Shown piece by piece: positions 46,157 through 52,938 of a stretch of DNA of 64,000 bases. Every line of letters starts with the position of its first letter. The stretch's first letter is position 1. The position numbers and the translations under genes are program-made. The stretch is taken from assembly GCA_963668605.1 (NCBI GenBank), contig OY764903.1:6386001-6450000 (forward strand), in the 5' to 3' direction. Origin of the DNA: G963668605 sp963668605. GTDB taxonomy: Bacteria; Acidobacteriota; Terriglobia; Bryobacterales; Bryobacteraceae. Below the pieces are notes generated by a model. That model saw only the letters and a list, made by a program, of their open reading frames with translations, was not told the origin of the DNA and searched no databases.

Positions 46157-46193
46157 GAATTGGTCGCGTCAGGCATTGCCGCCATGTACTCTG

Positions 46194-47531
46194 TCAGTTC
46201 TTGGGCACGGCGGTTTTGCGTTTTGTGAACTTGCAGCCGTGTCCCCACACTTCCCTGGGGCTCGAAGGCCTTTTGCTCCGATCAGGGAGCTTGCAGGAGG
46301 CAACCAGTTGGAGCATTCGGTGCAGTCTGGCCTGGTATTCAGAGGGGGTAGTGGCCGCAGCCAAGCCGGGCAAAGCCGCGTTCACCACATCTTGTGAGCG
46401 CGAAAAACTCAGCCGTCGGGGATTGAGATTGTGTTTCTCGGCGGCGGCGTTCATTACCGACCGGACCAGATTGTAGCCGACGATGGCGAGCACTAGTTCT
46501 TTAGCGATCATATCCACGCTTTTGCATCGCAGAATCTGCAGATCTACGGTCCGCTTCAGTGAGCGCAGATCCGTTTCCACGTTCCAGCGTTGACCGTACA
46601 ACTGCAATAGCTGCTCCACCGCCAACGGCAGCGTAGTGAACAGATATAGGGTTACGCTGGAGCCGTCGGAAGCCTTGACCTGCTGCACAATCAAGCGGCC
46701 TCGCACGCAGGCATCAGCGGGCAAGTCGGGATGTTTCTTGCGTTCATAATCGCTGGGACACCAGCATACCTGCCGATCCAGTCCCGACTGTAACGGCAGT
46801 CCTCGCTGCACCACTGCGGCCCGGTTCGGTTGCAACCGCAACAGCACGTCGTGACCTCCCTGCGTGGCCGCAAAAGCTACGGAAAAAACCCCGAAGTTGA
46901 TGTCACCCATCAGCACGGAATGATCCGGCAGGCGGTTCAGAAGCTGCTCGGTTAGCGTTTGTTCGCTGACTGCCCTGGGTCCGTACATCGGCCCCCAGCA
47001 AGGCCGCTCCGCCAAACCTGTGGTCAGATCCTGGGCCACCAGCATGAGCAGAACGGGCCAATGCGACTTGTAGCCTGGTGGATACGCCTTCACCAGTTCG
47101 GCAGTGTGCGGCATTTCCAACGAGGTACCATCCAAAATGAACACACGCCGATTCCAACCTGGCAATGCTTCCCGCCGGCTCTGCATCAAATGGTCCAATA
47201 CGCAATCCGCCACTTTCTCCACCACCAGCAGCGGCATTTCTTGCCGCGCATCACTATAGGCCCCAGTATGGCAACTCACCGTGCCTTCACGGAGGCGCTT
47301 GTGCTCGGAAAGCAGCGTCCTGGGCCGTTGCTGCACGACTTGTTGCACAGCAGTGGACAGTGTCGCCTTACGATCCAGACGTTGTGAGATCATCAGCCAG
47401 ACAACCAGCGGCAGGCTGAAGATCCGCTGCCGAACCCGCAGATGCAACTCTTGCTGGAGTTGCTGAAAAAAGCATTCGGGAACTGCTTGGCTATAGAGAT
47501 CTAAAACACCGCGCAGATTGTCAGTGGACAT
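46194..47531 (-). CDS. IS4-family DDE transposase
   Basis: This 445-residue transposase has the IS4 layout: an N-terminal helical region (QRIFSLPLVVWLMISQRLDRKATLSTAVQQV), first Asp in VFILDGTSLEM near residue 132, second Asp in SVLMGDINFGVFS, and the Y-(2)-R-(3)-E-(6)-K signature in YGQRWNVETDLRSLKRTVDLQILR. The catalytic triad is therefore intact and the protein could be active. GTGGAG lies before the ATG. A nearby degraded relative (57.2 kb) shares the C-terminal two thirds. Confidence 0.92.
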   Translation of the reverse strand: MSTDNLRGVLDLYSQAVPECFFQQLQQELHLRVRQRIFSLPLVVWLMISQRLDRKATLSTAVQQVVQQRPRTLLSEHKRLREGTVSCHTGAYSDARQEMPLLVVEKVADCVLDHLMQSRREALPGWNRRVFILDGTSLEMPHTAELVKAYPPGYKSHWPVLLMLVAQDLTTGLAERPCWGPMYGPRAVSEQTLTEQLLNRLPDHSVLMGDINFGVFSVAFAATQGGHDVLLRLQPNRAAVVQRGLPLQSGLDRQVCWCPSDYERKKHPDLPADACVRGRLIVQQVKASDGSSVTLYLFTTLPLAVEQLLQLYGQRWNVETDLRSLKRTVDLQILRCKSVDMIAKELVLAIVGYNLVRSVMNAAAEKHNLNPRRLSFSRSQDVVNAALPGLAAATTPSEYQARLHRMLQLVASCKLPDRSKRPSSPREVWGHGCKFTKRKTAVPKN

Positions 47532-47543
47532 GAGCGCTCCACT

Positions 47544-47566
47544 CTTTCATTGAATATATATGAAAG
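47544..47566. repeat. Dyad CTTTCAT-N9-ATGAAAG before the transposase gene
   Basis: A 7-bp perfect dyad with a 9-base AT-rich centre, just upstream of the transposase ribosome site. The same arms with the same spacing recur at 47925-47947. Confidence 0.75.
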
Positions 47567-47589
47567 ACAAAAGACGCAAAAAAAGGAGC

Positions 47590-47931
47590 TTACCGCTCCT
47601 GCTTCCGGAGCTTCAGCAAATCGAGATTGAGCAAGGCAATCTGCTTCAGTAGTTTCTGTGACCGCGCAAACGCGTGGAGATGCTCCTCGACTTCCTTCTT
47701 CCAGGCGGCGGGGATGGGGATCTGCCGCACCTTCCGATTGCCCAGACTGACCGACAAAATCCAAACCGGTCCATGGCCTTTTGCCTCGCCCTTTTCACAT
47801 TTCTGGCAGCCGGGCTTGTTGCAGCGCACCATCCGGCGCAACAACGAACCAGGCAAGATGGTGGCAGGGTCAGGCACTTGCCGAAGCAGTCGATTGCGAG
47901 ACGCCGCTAGCTCGGAGATCATATCTTTCAT
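47590..47931 (-). CDS. DUF6788-like small IS accessory protein
   Basis: From the ATG at 47931 the product is 113 residues: MKDMISELAASRNRLLRQVPDP, then PGSLLRRMVRCNKPGCQKCEKGEAKGHGPVWILSV, then a helical C-terminus rich in Leu/Lys. The CxxxxCxxC cluster followed by HGP is the pattern of DUF6788 proteins, which accompany transposases and integrase-like genes and probably bind zinc. The frame is open upstream to 48150, but that part is IS terminus. The gene precedes the transposase in the same orientation; its start codon lies inside the second CTTTCAT/ATGAAAG dyad, hinting at autoregulation. Confidence 0.75.
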   Translation of the reverse strand: MKDMISELAASRNRLLRQVPDPATILPGSLLRRMVRCNKPGCQKCEKGEAKGHGPVWILSVSLGNRKVRQIPIPAAWKKEVEEHLHAFARSQKLLKQIALLNLDLLKLRKQER

Positions 47932-47947
47932 ATCTCTACAATGAAAG
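47925..47947. repeat. Dyad CTTTCAT-N9-ATGAAAG at the DUF6788 gene start
   Basis: Same arms and spacing as 47544-47566; the flanks extend the stem to 9 bp (ATCTTTCAT/ATGAAAGAT). The ATG of the small gene is part of one arm, so either an operator or a translation-blocking hairpin would fit. Confidence 0.75.
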
Positions 47948-48075
47948 ATACAACATCTGAGCGCCCATTGCAACAGAAATCTGGATAATTGTTTTCGACC
48001 AACTCCTCCCACCGATCCGGCTTGACCCCAACCGGTCGGTGACCTCTTCAATCGATACTGCTTATTTCCTGTAAG

Positions 48076-48111
48076 AAAAAACGAGTGGCATTGGGTTGCC
48101 AACTGGCGCTC
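48076..48111 (-). repeat. IS inverted repeat, right
   Basis: Partner of 46121-46156. A diverged version, CCCAATGTCACTTAGTTTT, occurs at the end of the truncated IS copy near 57227-57245. Confidence 0.85.
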
Positions 48112-48223
48112 CTGGCGGATTTCCAACCCGGGATTCCATTCTGTCCACATGAAAGCAACATCATCATTCGGTCACAGACCTAGCCCGAAGGAACTTGTTC
48201 ACGACAACGGTGTCTGAATCAGC

Positions 48224-48985
48224 ATGACTGCTGCATTGCTGCTATTCGCCCTGCTCGCCGGGGATACGGCTTGGAAGGATTTCTCGGACTGGTTCAGCAA
48301 AGAAGGCACTCCCGGCCCTCCGGCGGATGTTGTCAAGGCGTACGCGGCCAAACTGAAGACGAGAGCGGTCGCGGACGAAGAGATACAGACGCGCGTCAAG
48401 GAAGTGCAGGAGTACCTGACCTCCCATCCCAGAGAGTCGCTCACACTTCACTTCAACCGCATATTCACTTGGGCCGAGGCGCCGTTCAGCCGCGAGCCCA
48501 GCGCGCTAGTCAAGAAGGTCGCGGCGACCAGGAAGCCCGGAAAAGCGCTCGACATCGCCATGGGCCAAGGGCGCAACTCCATCTGGCTTGCCAAGGCGGG
48601 ATGGACCGTGAGCGGCTACGACATCTCCGACGAAGCGCTCCGGCAGGCCAACGCAGCCGCCGCGGAGGCTGGCGTCAAGCTCGACACCAAGCTCGCTTAA
48701 CATGACGAGTACGACCTCGGGCGGTCGCAATGGGACCTCATCGTCATGAGCTTTGCGTTCACCAAGCTCAACGACCCGGCTTACATGAAACAGGTGCAAG
48801 ACTCGCTCAAACCCGGCGGTGTGCTGCTGGTCGAAGGCTTCAGCGGCGGCCCGTCCGGAGAGCCCAACTTGATTCTCAAGGGCGTCCTCGACTATCGCGT
48901 TCTCCTCTTTGAAGACCTGCCCGACATCTCGGATTGGGGCAAGGTGAAAGCGCCGCTCCTACGTATGGCTCTGGAGAAACGGTAA
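48224..48985 (+). pseudogene. Exported SAM methyltransferase broken by a stop codon
   Basis: The frame from ATG 48224 encodes a signal-like start (MTAALLLFALLAGDT), a helical region and a class I methyltransferase core (KALDIAMGQGRNSIWLAKAGWTVSGYDISDEALRQA). A TAA interrupts it at 48698-48700. The same frame then carries on with clear methyltransferase sequence (WDLIVMSFAFTKLNDPAYMKQVQDSLKPGGVLLVEGFSG) to a stop at 48985. A single in-frame nonsense change is therefore the simplest reading. The gene starts about 65 bases from the IS end, so it may have lost its promoter and decayed. Read-through or a sequencing error cannot be excluded. Confidence 0.75.
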
Positions 48986-49130
48986 GCTGGCTCGCGTTAT
49001 TGCGGGTCAGATCGACTGGCCGCAACTCTTCGAGCGAACGTGTGCGAGCGGATGACTCGCCTGCTGCTCCATCCCAGCGGCATTGATCTGGGAATGAGAT
49101 AGCAATTTGTAGCCCCACGCGGCGCGTGGC

Positions 49131-49444
49131 ATGGACCTCGTTCAAGTCCACCCCAACTTTGAGATTGGCAGGCGCATCGTCCAAGAGGAATAGCGCGGCA
49201 AAGACCGGGCCGCTTAGGGAAAAGCGGTCATCAAGGCATTGGCTGACGGGCTCCCTCAAAAAACCAGACAGCGTCTGGCGAATCTGGACATCCTCCGTTC
49301 CGTCCCTTCACCCTGAGCTGGTCGCACTACGTCTTCCTCCTTGCCATTAAGAACTCGGACGAACGCAGCTTCTATGAGATCGAAGCCAGTGAACAGCACT
49401 GTCTTGTCTACACGCCGAACTGGAATCTGGGGCGGGTTAATTGA
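49131..49444 (+). pseudogene. Decayed DUF1016/YhcG-type PDDEXK nuclease
   Basis: Conceptual translation gives VQVHPNFEIGRRIVQEE, a stop, RGKDRAA, another stop, then GKAVIKALADGL, matching the N-terminal DUF1016 pattern (NFxIGRxIVExEQxGxxRAxYG). After a third stop and a frame shift the sequence reads LSWSHYVFLLAIKNSDERSFYEIEA, the hallmark of the next DUF1016 block. The C-terminal nuclease domain is missing. DUF1016 (YhcG/RhcG-like) nucleases are found with type I restriction systems and in mobile islands. Three stops, one shift and a large deletion make it a clear remnant. Its 3' end overlaps the convergent flavoprotein gene. Confidence 0.75.
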
Positions 49445-50403
49445 AATAGCGCGGAACTCGGGATGAGCGCGGAGAGTGGCGCTGCGAGGCCTGTTTTGAG
49501 TGCGGTCCGAAATAGCGTCGATACCAGATAGGGCCGAGCCAGCGCGGCGCGGCAGTCCCGCAGATAGAGTTCACTGGAGCGATTCGTTGCGGCGGATGCA
49601 CCGGCCATTCGCCCGGTCAGCAGCGCACTCAAAATGCCCGAACCGGTGAACGGATCCGTGAATCCAAGCGCGTCACCCGCACGATAGACGCACGGCAGCA
49701 CCGGGTTGGCGAACTCTCGCTGGTACACGACCGGGCCCGTCGTCAACCATTCCATGCGCCGCGCGAGAGGCTGCAATCGTGCCCTGAGCGCTGCGAAGCC
49801 TTGGAGCAGATCGTCGACATGGAATCCGTATGTGACCAAGATGCTTTCCGGCGCGAGCCCGCAGACATTCGTGATCCCGTTCTCCACCGAACTGACGCCA
49901 ACATAACAACGGTTGAAAAAGAACAGCTCTACGACGTCATCGACTGGCCCGGCGAAGTGGGCCTTGAAGCCGAACAGGCGCCTGCCACGCTGGGCGATGG
50001 AACTTCTGCCGCTTGCGACGATGCGGGGAGTATCCGACGGCTCGCCGTTCCGCCTTTCGCGAATGACGCGTGCACCCAGGCTGCGAGCCTTGTCCAGCAA
50101 CAATTGGTCGAGCGCGAAACGGCTCAATCCATAGGCGGGTTCGGGCAGATTGCAGTGTCTGGCGCGCGGACCGAAGTGCAGCGCCATTTTGCGGATCGGG
50201 TTTGGATTCAGGTGCAGAAACTCGTCCAGCACCCGAAGACCATCGAGCAGTTTCGCAACTTCCGGCGAAAGAAACTCGCCGCAGACCTTGTGGCGCGGGA
50301 AGCTGGATTTCTCGAAAATTTGAACCGTGCCGCCCTCCAGCACGGCGCTGATTGCCGCCGCCGAGCCGGCGGGTCCGCCCCCTATGATCTCAATCTTGCG
50401 CAT
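49408..50403 (-). CDS. FAD-dependent oxidoreductase (geranylgeranyl-reductase-like)
   Basis: About 331 residues from the ATG at 50403. The FAD-binding motif IEIIGGGPAGSAAAISAVLEGGTVQIFEK opens the protein, followed by PRHKVCGEFLSPE, typical of the geranylgeranyl reductase and flavin halogenase branch, and a second FAD contact CVYRAGDALGFTDPFTGSGILSALLTGR. An open frame extends upstream to 50670 but is antisense to the methyltransferase gene. It diverges from that gene with a 55-base gap. A flavoprotein and methyltransferase pair of this kind often flanks type III polyketide synthase genes, but no synthase is in the window. Confidence 0.88.
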   Translation of the reverse strand: MRKIEIIGGGPAGSAAAISAVLEGGTVQIFEKSSFPRHKVCGEFLSPEVAKLLDGLRVLDEFLHLNPNPIRKMALHFGPRARHCNLPEPAYGLSRFALDQLLLDKARSLGARVIRERRNGEPSDTPRIVASGRSSIAQRGRRLFGFKAHFAGPVDDVVELFFFNRCYVGVSSVENGITNVCGLAPESILVTYGFHVDDLLQGFAALRARLQPLARRMEWLTTGPVVYQREFANPVLPCVYRAGDALGFTDPFTGSGILSALLTGRMAGASAATNRSSELYLRDCRAALARPYLVSTLFRTALKTGLAAPLSALIPSSALFQLTRPRFQFGV

Positions 50404-50458
50404 GGCGCCCGATATTTGAGTCTTGCTGCAAGCCGCTGCCATCAAGAGTAGCAGGGGC

Positions 50459-51166
50459 ATGCAGCGATCTTTCGAAAAAGAACAACTGGATGGGCCGGCC
50501 GTCCCGCGGGAAAAGATCGCACGGGCACACCGCGACCTGCTGCGTACGCACCGTTTTCTGGGCAATATCACCGCGATTGTAAACGCACTGCGGCGTGACG
50601 AGCGGCCCGTACGCAGCGTCCTCGATATCGGCTGTGGCGACGGCGGGATGCTGAGCGAAGTGCAGACCAAGCTGAATGTGGAAGCGATCGGGACCGATCT
50701 GCGCGTGCAGACCCGTACTCACGAAGCGTTTCCGATCGTGCAGGCCGATGCCGTGCGCGATCCACTGCCGTCCGCCGACGTTGCCTACTCCGTTTGCCTC
50801 ACACATCACCTGAGCGGCGATGAGCTGATCGCGATGATCCAAAACGCGGCGAAATCCTGCCGACGTCTGATCATCCTCGATCTGGTGCGTCATCGGCTGC
50901 CTCTGATTCTGTTTCGTATCTTTGTCGCGCCGTTTGTCTCGCGCCTCAGCGTCGAAGACGGGATTCTTTCGATCCGCCGCGCCTACACGCCATCGGAGCT
51001 GCGCGATCTCGTGCAGCAGGCTTTGCGCGATACAGGCGGCACATTTCGACACTCCGTGGCGCCATTGTACGCGCGCCAGATCGTTGACATCACCTATGCG
51101 CCGCCGCAGCCTGACGGCAGGAATGGCGCGGCTAACGATGGGCCTCCAGTTCGGCGCAACTGGTAA
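50459..51166 (+). CDS. Class I SAM-dependent methyltransferase
   Basis: About 235 residues from the ATG at 50459, with AGGGG close upstream. RSVLDIGCGDGGMLSEVQ near residue 57 is the SAM loop. PLPSADVAYSVCLTHHLSGDELIAMIQNAAKSCRRLIILDLVRHRLPL follows the core strands, and IRRAYTPSELRDLVQQAL ends the domain. It resembles small-molecule O- or C-methyltransferases next to flavoproteins in type III polyketide clusters. The 3' end overlaps the small convergent gene at 51132. Confidence 0.88.
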   Translation: MQRSFEKEQLDGPAVPREKIARAHRDLLRTHRFLGNITAIVNALRRDERPVRSVLDIGCGDGGMLSEVQTKLNVEAIGTDLRVQTRTHEAFPIVQADAVRDPLPSADVAYSVCLTHHLSGDELIAMIQNAAKSCRRLIILDLVRHRLPLILFRIFVAPFVSRLSVEDGILSIRRAYTPSELRDLVQQALRDTGGTFRHSVAPLYARQIVDITYAPPQPDGRNGAANDGPPVRRNW

Positions 51167-51368
51167 AGTTGGCCAATGCTTGGCCGTCGTAAAGTGCGCT
51201 CTTGTCCGCCCGATAATCACTGAGCGTGCCGGCGGGTTCCCAAGTCTTTGAGCCAGCCCGCAGGATCTCGATGTGCGGCGTCTCCGCGAACGAGCCTCCC
51301 CGCGCCGATGCCGGCAGCGCTACGAGCGCCAGGGTCATCACCGCTGTCACTGTCTTGCTTGCTGTCAT
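51132..51368 (-). CDS. Small secreted hypothetical protein
   Basis: A 78-residue frame from ATG 51368 (85 from 51389). It begins with a convincing signal peptide (MTASKTVTAVMTLALVALPASARGG), then a short polar region (HIEILRAGSKTWEPAGTLSDYRADKSALYDGQALANF) with no known domain. It starts just after the ADP-ribosylglycohydrolase gene stop (51376) on the same strand and overlaps the convergent methyltransferase by 35 bases. The ribosome site is weak. Confidence 0.45.
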   Translation of the reverse strand: MTASKTVTAVMTLALVALPASARGGSFAETPHIEILRAGSKTWEPAGTLSDYRADKSALYDGQALANFTSCAELEAHR

Positions 51369-51375
51369 ACCAGAA

Positions 51376-52827
51376 TCACTTTTTGGCATTTTTCGGGGGC
51401 GCTACCAAACCCGCAGCCAGGGCGCGTTGTCGCAGAGGCTCTCCGGCGTCACCGGCCGACTCATAAAAAAGTGCCTGCATCACACCCAGATAGCCGGAGA
51501 GCGCGGCGAGTGCGTTTCGCCATCCATCCGGGTACTTCGCCGAATGCCCAGTGGCTGTGTCGAGCGCAATCGCCAGATAAGCCGCGCGTGCGGCGTGCTG
51601 AGTGGATTCCGGACGGCGCACTCCCGCCTCGATCTGTGCGGCCCATTCGCGCTGTAGCGCGGCCAGTTGCTGGCCGGCATTCGCTAGTTTCTCGAGGTTG
51701 GCGGCGGGCTGCGTGACGATGCGATATTCCCCTTTGCCGCTTGCGGGCGCCTGACCGCCCTGCTCGCGGATGTTCTGCCCGGCCAGCGCAATCAGGCGAT
51801 CTCCATAGCGCGTGATCGATTCGTCCGGCAGCTCGTCGCGACTGGTGTTGCGGAACTTGTCCTGGATCTTCCAGCCCTGGGCCATCATCCACTTGTAGCC
51901 CTTAGTTACGCCGATGATAGTCCCGGCGGTGGCGCCGTTGTTGTCCGCATCCCAGCCGAAGTTGAAGGCATGCTGGAGCGTCTCGATAAAATCACCTTTG
52001 CCGTAGAGTAGCGCCGCGATCGTGCAGGCTCCGTTCAGCTTCACGCCATTCATGTCGAGCAGGTACACGCGTTCCGGATGAATGGAGTACTTTTGCTGGA
52101 TCAGCCGCCGGGTTGCCTTCCAGTCACTAGGATTCTCGTGGTGCCAGCGGCGCACATCGTCGACGATGCGACGCATCTCGCTCTTCGCATCGACGGCCGC
52201 CGCGCCCGCATCCAGGATCCGGTCGATGTCGCTATTCAGAAACGCTACCGAAATCATCGACGAGAACATCTGCGCTGACTGAATGGGTTCGAGATCCACG
52301 CTGGTGTGAATGTAGTGCACGGCGGTCTTCGCGGCGGTGCGCGGCATCCCCGGCGCGATCAGACCCCAGGATTCGCTCACGAACTGCCCGGAAAGATTGA
52401 ACCCCGCCCATGGATTGACGTGTACGGACCCGGTCAAGGGCGGTTCGATCCCGAGTTCGATAAGCTGGCGCAGGTATTTGTGCGAACACCAGATCCTGCG
52501 ATTGATGTGGCGCTTCCACAGCTCGGCGATTCGTTGCGGCGGCAGCAACAGCGTCTTGCTGCGCTCCATCTCGACCAGATAGATCCACTCGATGTCGGTA
52601 TCGTCGTCGGTCCAGGCGCCGTCGGGCAGAGCGGGAACGTAGCGCTCTACTTTGCCGGGCTCGAGGATGTATTTGTTCTCGTGGGCGAGGCCGTTCAAAT
52701 CGCCGAGGATCTGTCCAAGCAAGCCGCCGCGGATTTTGTCTTCGAGAACCGCCGAGGGCAGATTCACCGCCGGCCCCGTGGTCCGTAGGGATGCCGCCAT
52801 CAGGAGGAGGAGACTGAGTGTGCGCAT
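51376..52827 (-). CDS. Secreted ADP-ribosylglycohydrolase-family protein
   Basis: This 483-residue protein has a signal peptide (MRTLSLLLLMAASLRTTGPA) and the ADP-ribosylglycohydrolase fold. It shows EDKIRGGLLGQILGDLNGLAHE near residue 28, WTDDDTDIEW near 71 (first metal acidic set) and FGWDADNNGATAGTIIGVTKG near 288, the second Mg site. Classic members remove ADP-ribose from proteins such as DraG targets. Export to the periplasm is unusual for that activity and suggests another glycosidic substrate, as for other secreted members in Planctomycetes and Acidobacteria. Confidence 0.88.
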   Translation of the reverse strand: MRTLSLLLLMAASLRTTGPAVNLPSAVLEDKIRGGLLGQILGDLNGLAHENKYILEPGKVERYVPALPDGAWTDDDTDIEWIYLVEMERSKTLLLPPQRIAELWKRHINRRIWCSHKYLRQLIELGIEPPLTGSVHVNPWAGFNLSGQFVSESWGLIAPGMPRTAAKTAVHYIHTSVDLEPIQSAQMFSSMISVAFLNSDIDRILDAGAAAVDAKSEMRRIVDDVRRWHHENPSDWKATRRLIQQKYSIHPERVYLLDMNGVKLNGACTIAALLYGKGDFIETLQHAFNFGWDADNNGATAGTIIGVTKGYKWMMAQGWKIQDKFRNTSRDELPDESITRYGDRLIALAGQNIREQGGQAPASGKGEYRIVTQPAANLEKLANAGQQLAALQREWAAQIEAGVRRPESTQHAARAAYLAIALDTATGHSAKYPDGWRNALAALSGYLGVMQALFYESAGDAGEPLRQRALAAGLVAPPKNAKK

Positions 52828-52877
52828 GTGACTCCCTTAGATATTACAGCCGAGGCTGCACCCACGGGCGCCGAATA

Positions 52878-52887
52878 ACACATGTGT
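52878..52887. promoter_or_regulatory. Palindrome in divergent promoter region
   Basis: ACACATGTGT is a perfect 10-base palindrome in the 111-base gap between the ADP-ribosylglycohydrolase gene and the divergent TonB receptor gene. It could be an operator, but a single short palindrome can arise by chance. Confidence 0.2.
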
Positions 52888-52938
52888 GATCCTCGCACTG
52901 CTCGTCGGATAAACTGAAATATTCGTAAGCAAGACTCC

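Larger units (their letters stand above)
46091..48159 (-). mobile_element. IS4-like insertion sequence with two genes
   Basis: A roughly 2-kb element holds a DDE transposase and a small DUF6788-like gene, both on the minus strand. Strong inverted repeats lie at 46121-46156 and 48076-48111 (core CAATGCCACTCGTTTTTT identical on both sides). Weaker outer repeats resemble GTTGCTTTCATGTGG: an exact copy at the right end (48145-48159) and a copy with a 3-base loss at the left (46093-46104). The second, truncated copy at 57.2 kb has the same outer sequence at its end, supporting these as true termini. No clear target duplication was found. Boundaries are good to about 10 bases. Confidence 0.8.

Noticed and set aside
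46091..48159. Target-site duplication of the intact IS
   Set aside because: Flanks outside either the inner or outer repeats share no convincing direct repeat.
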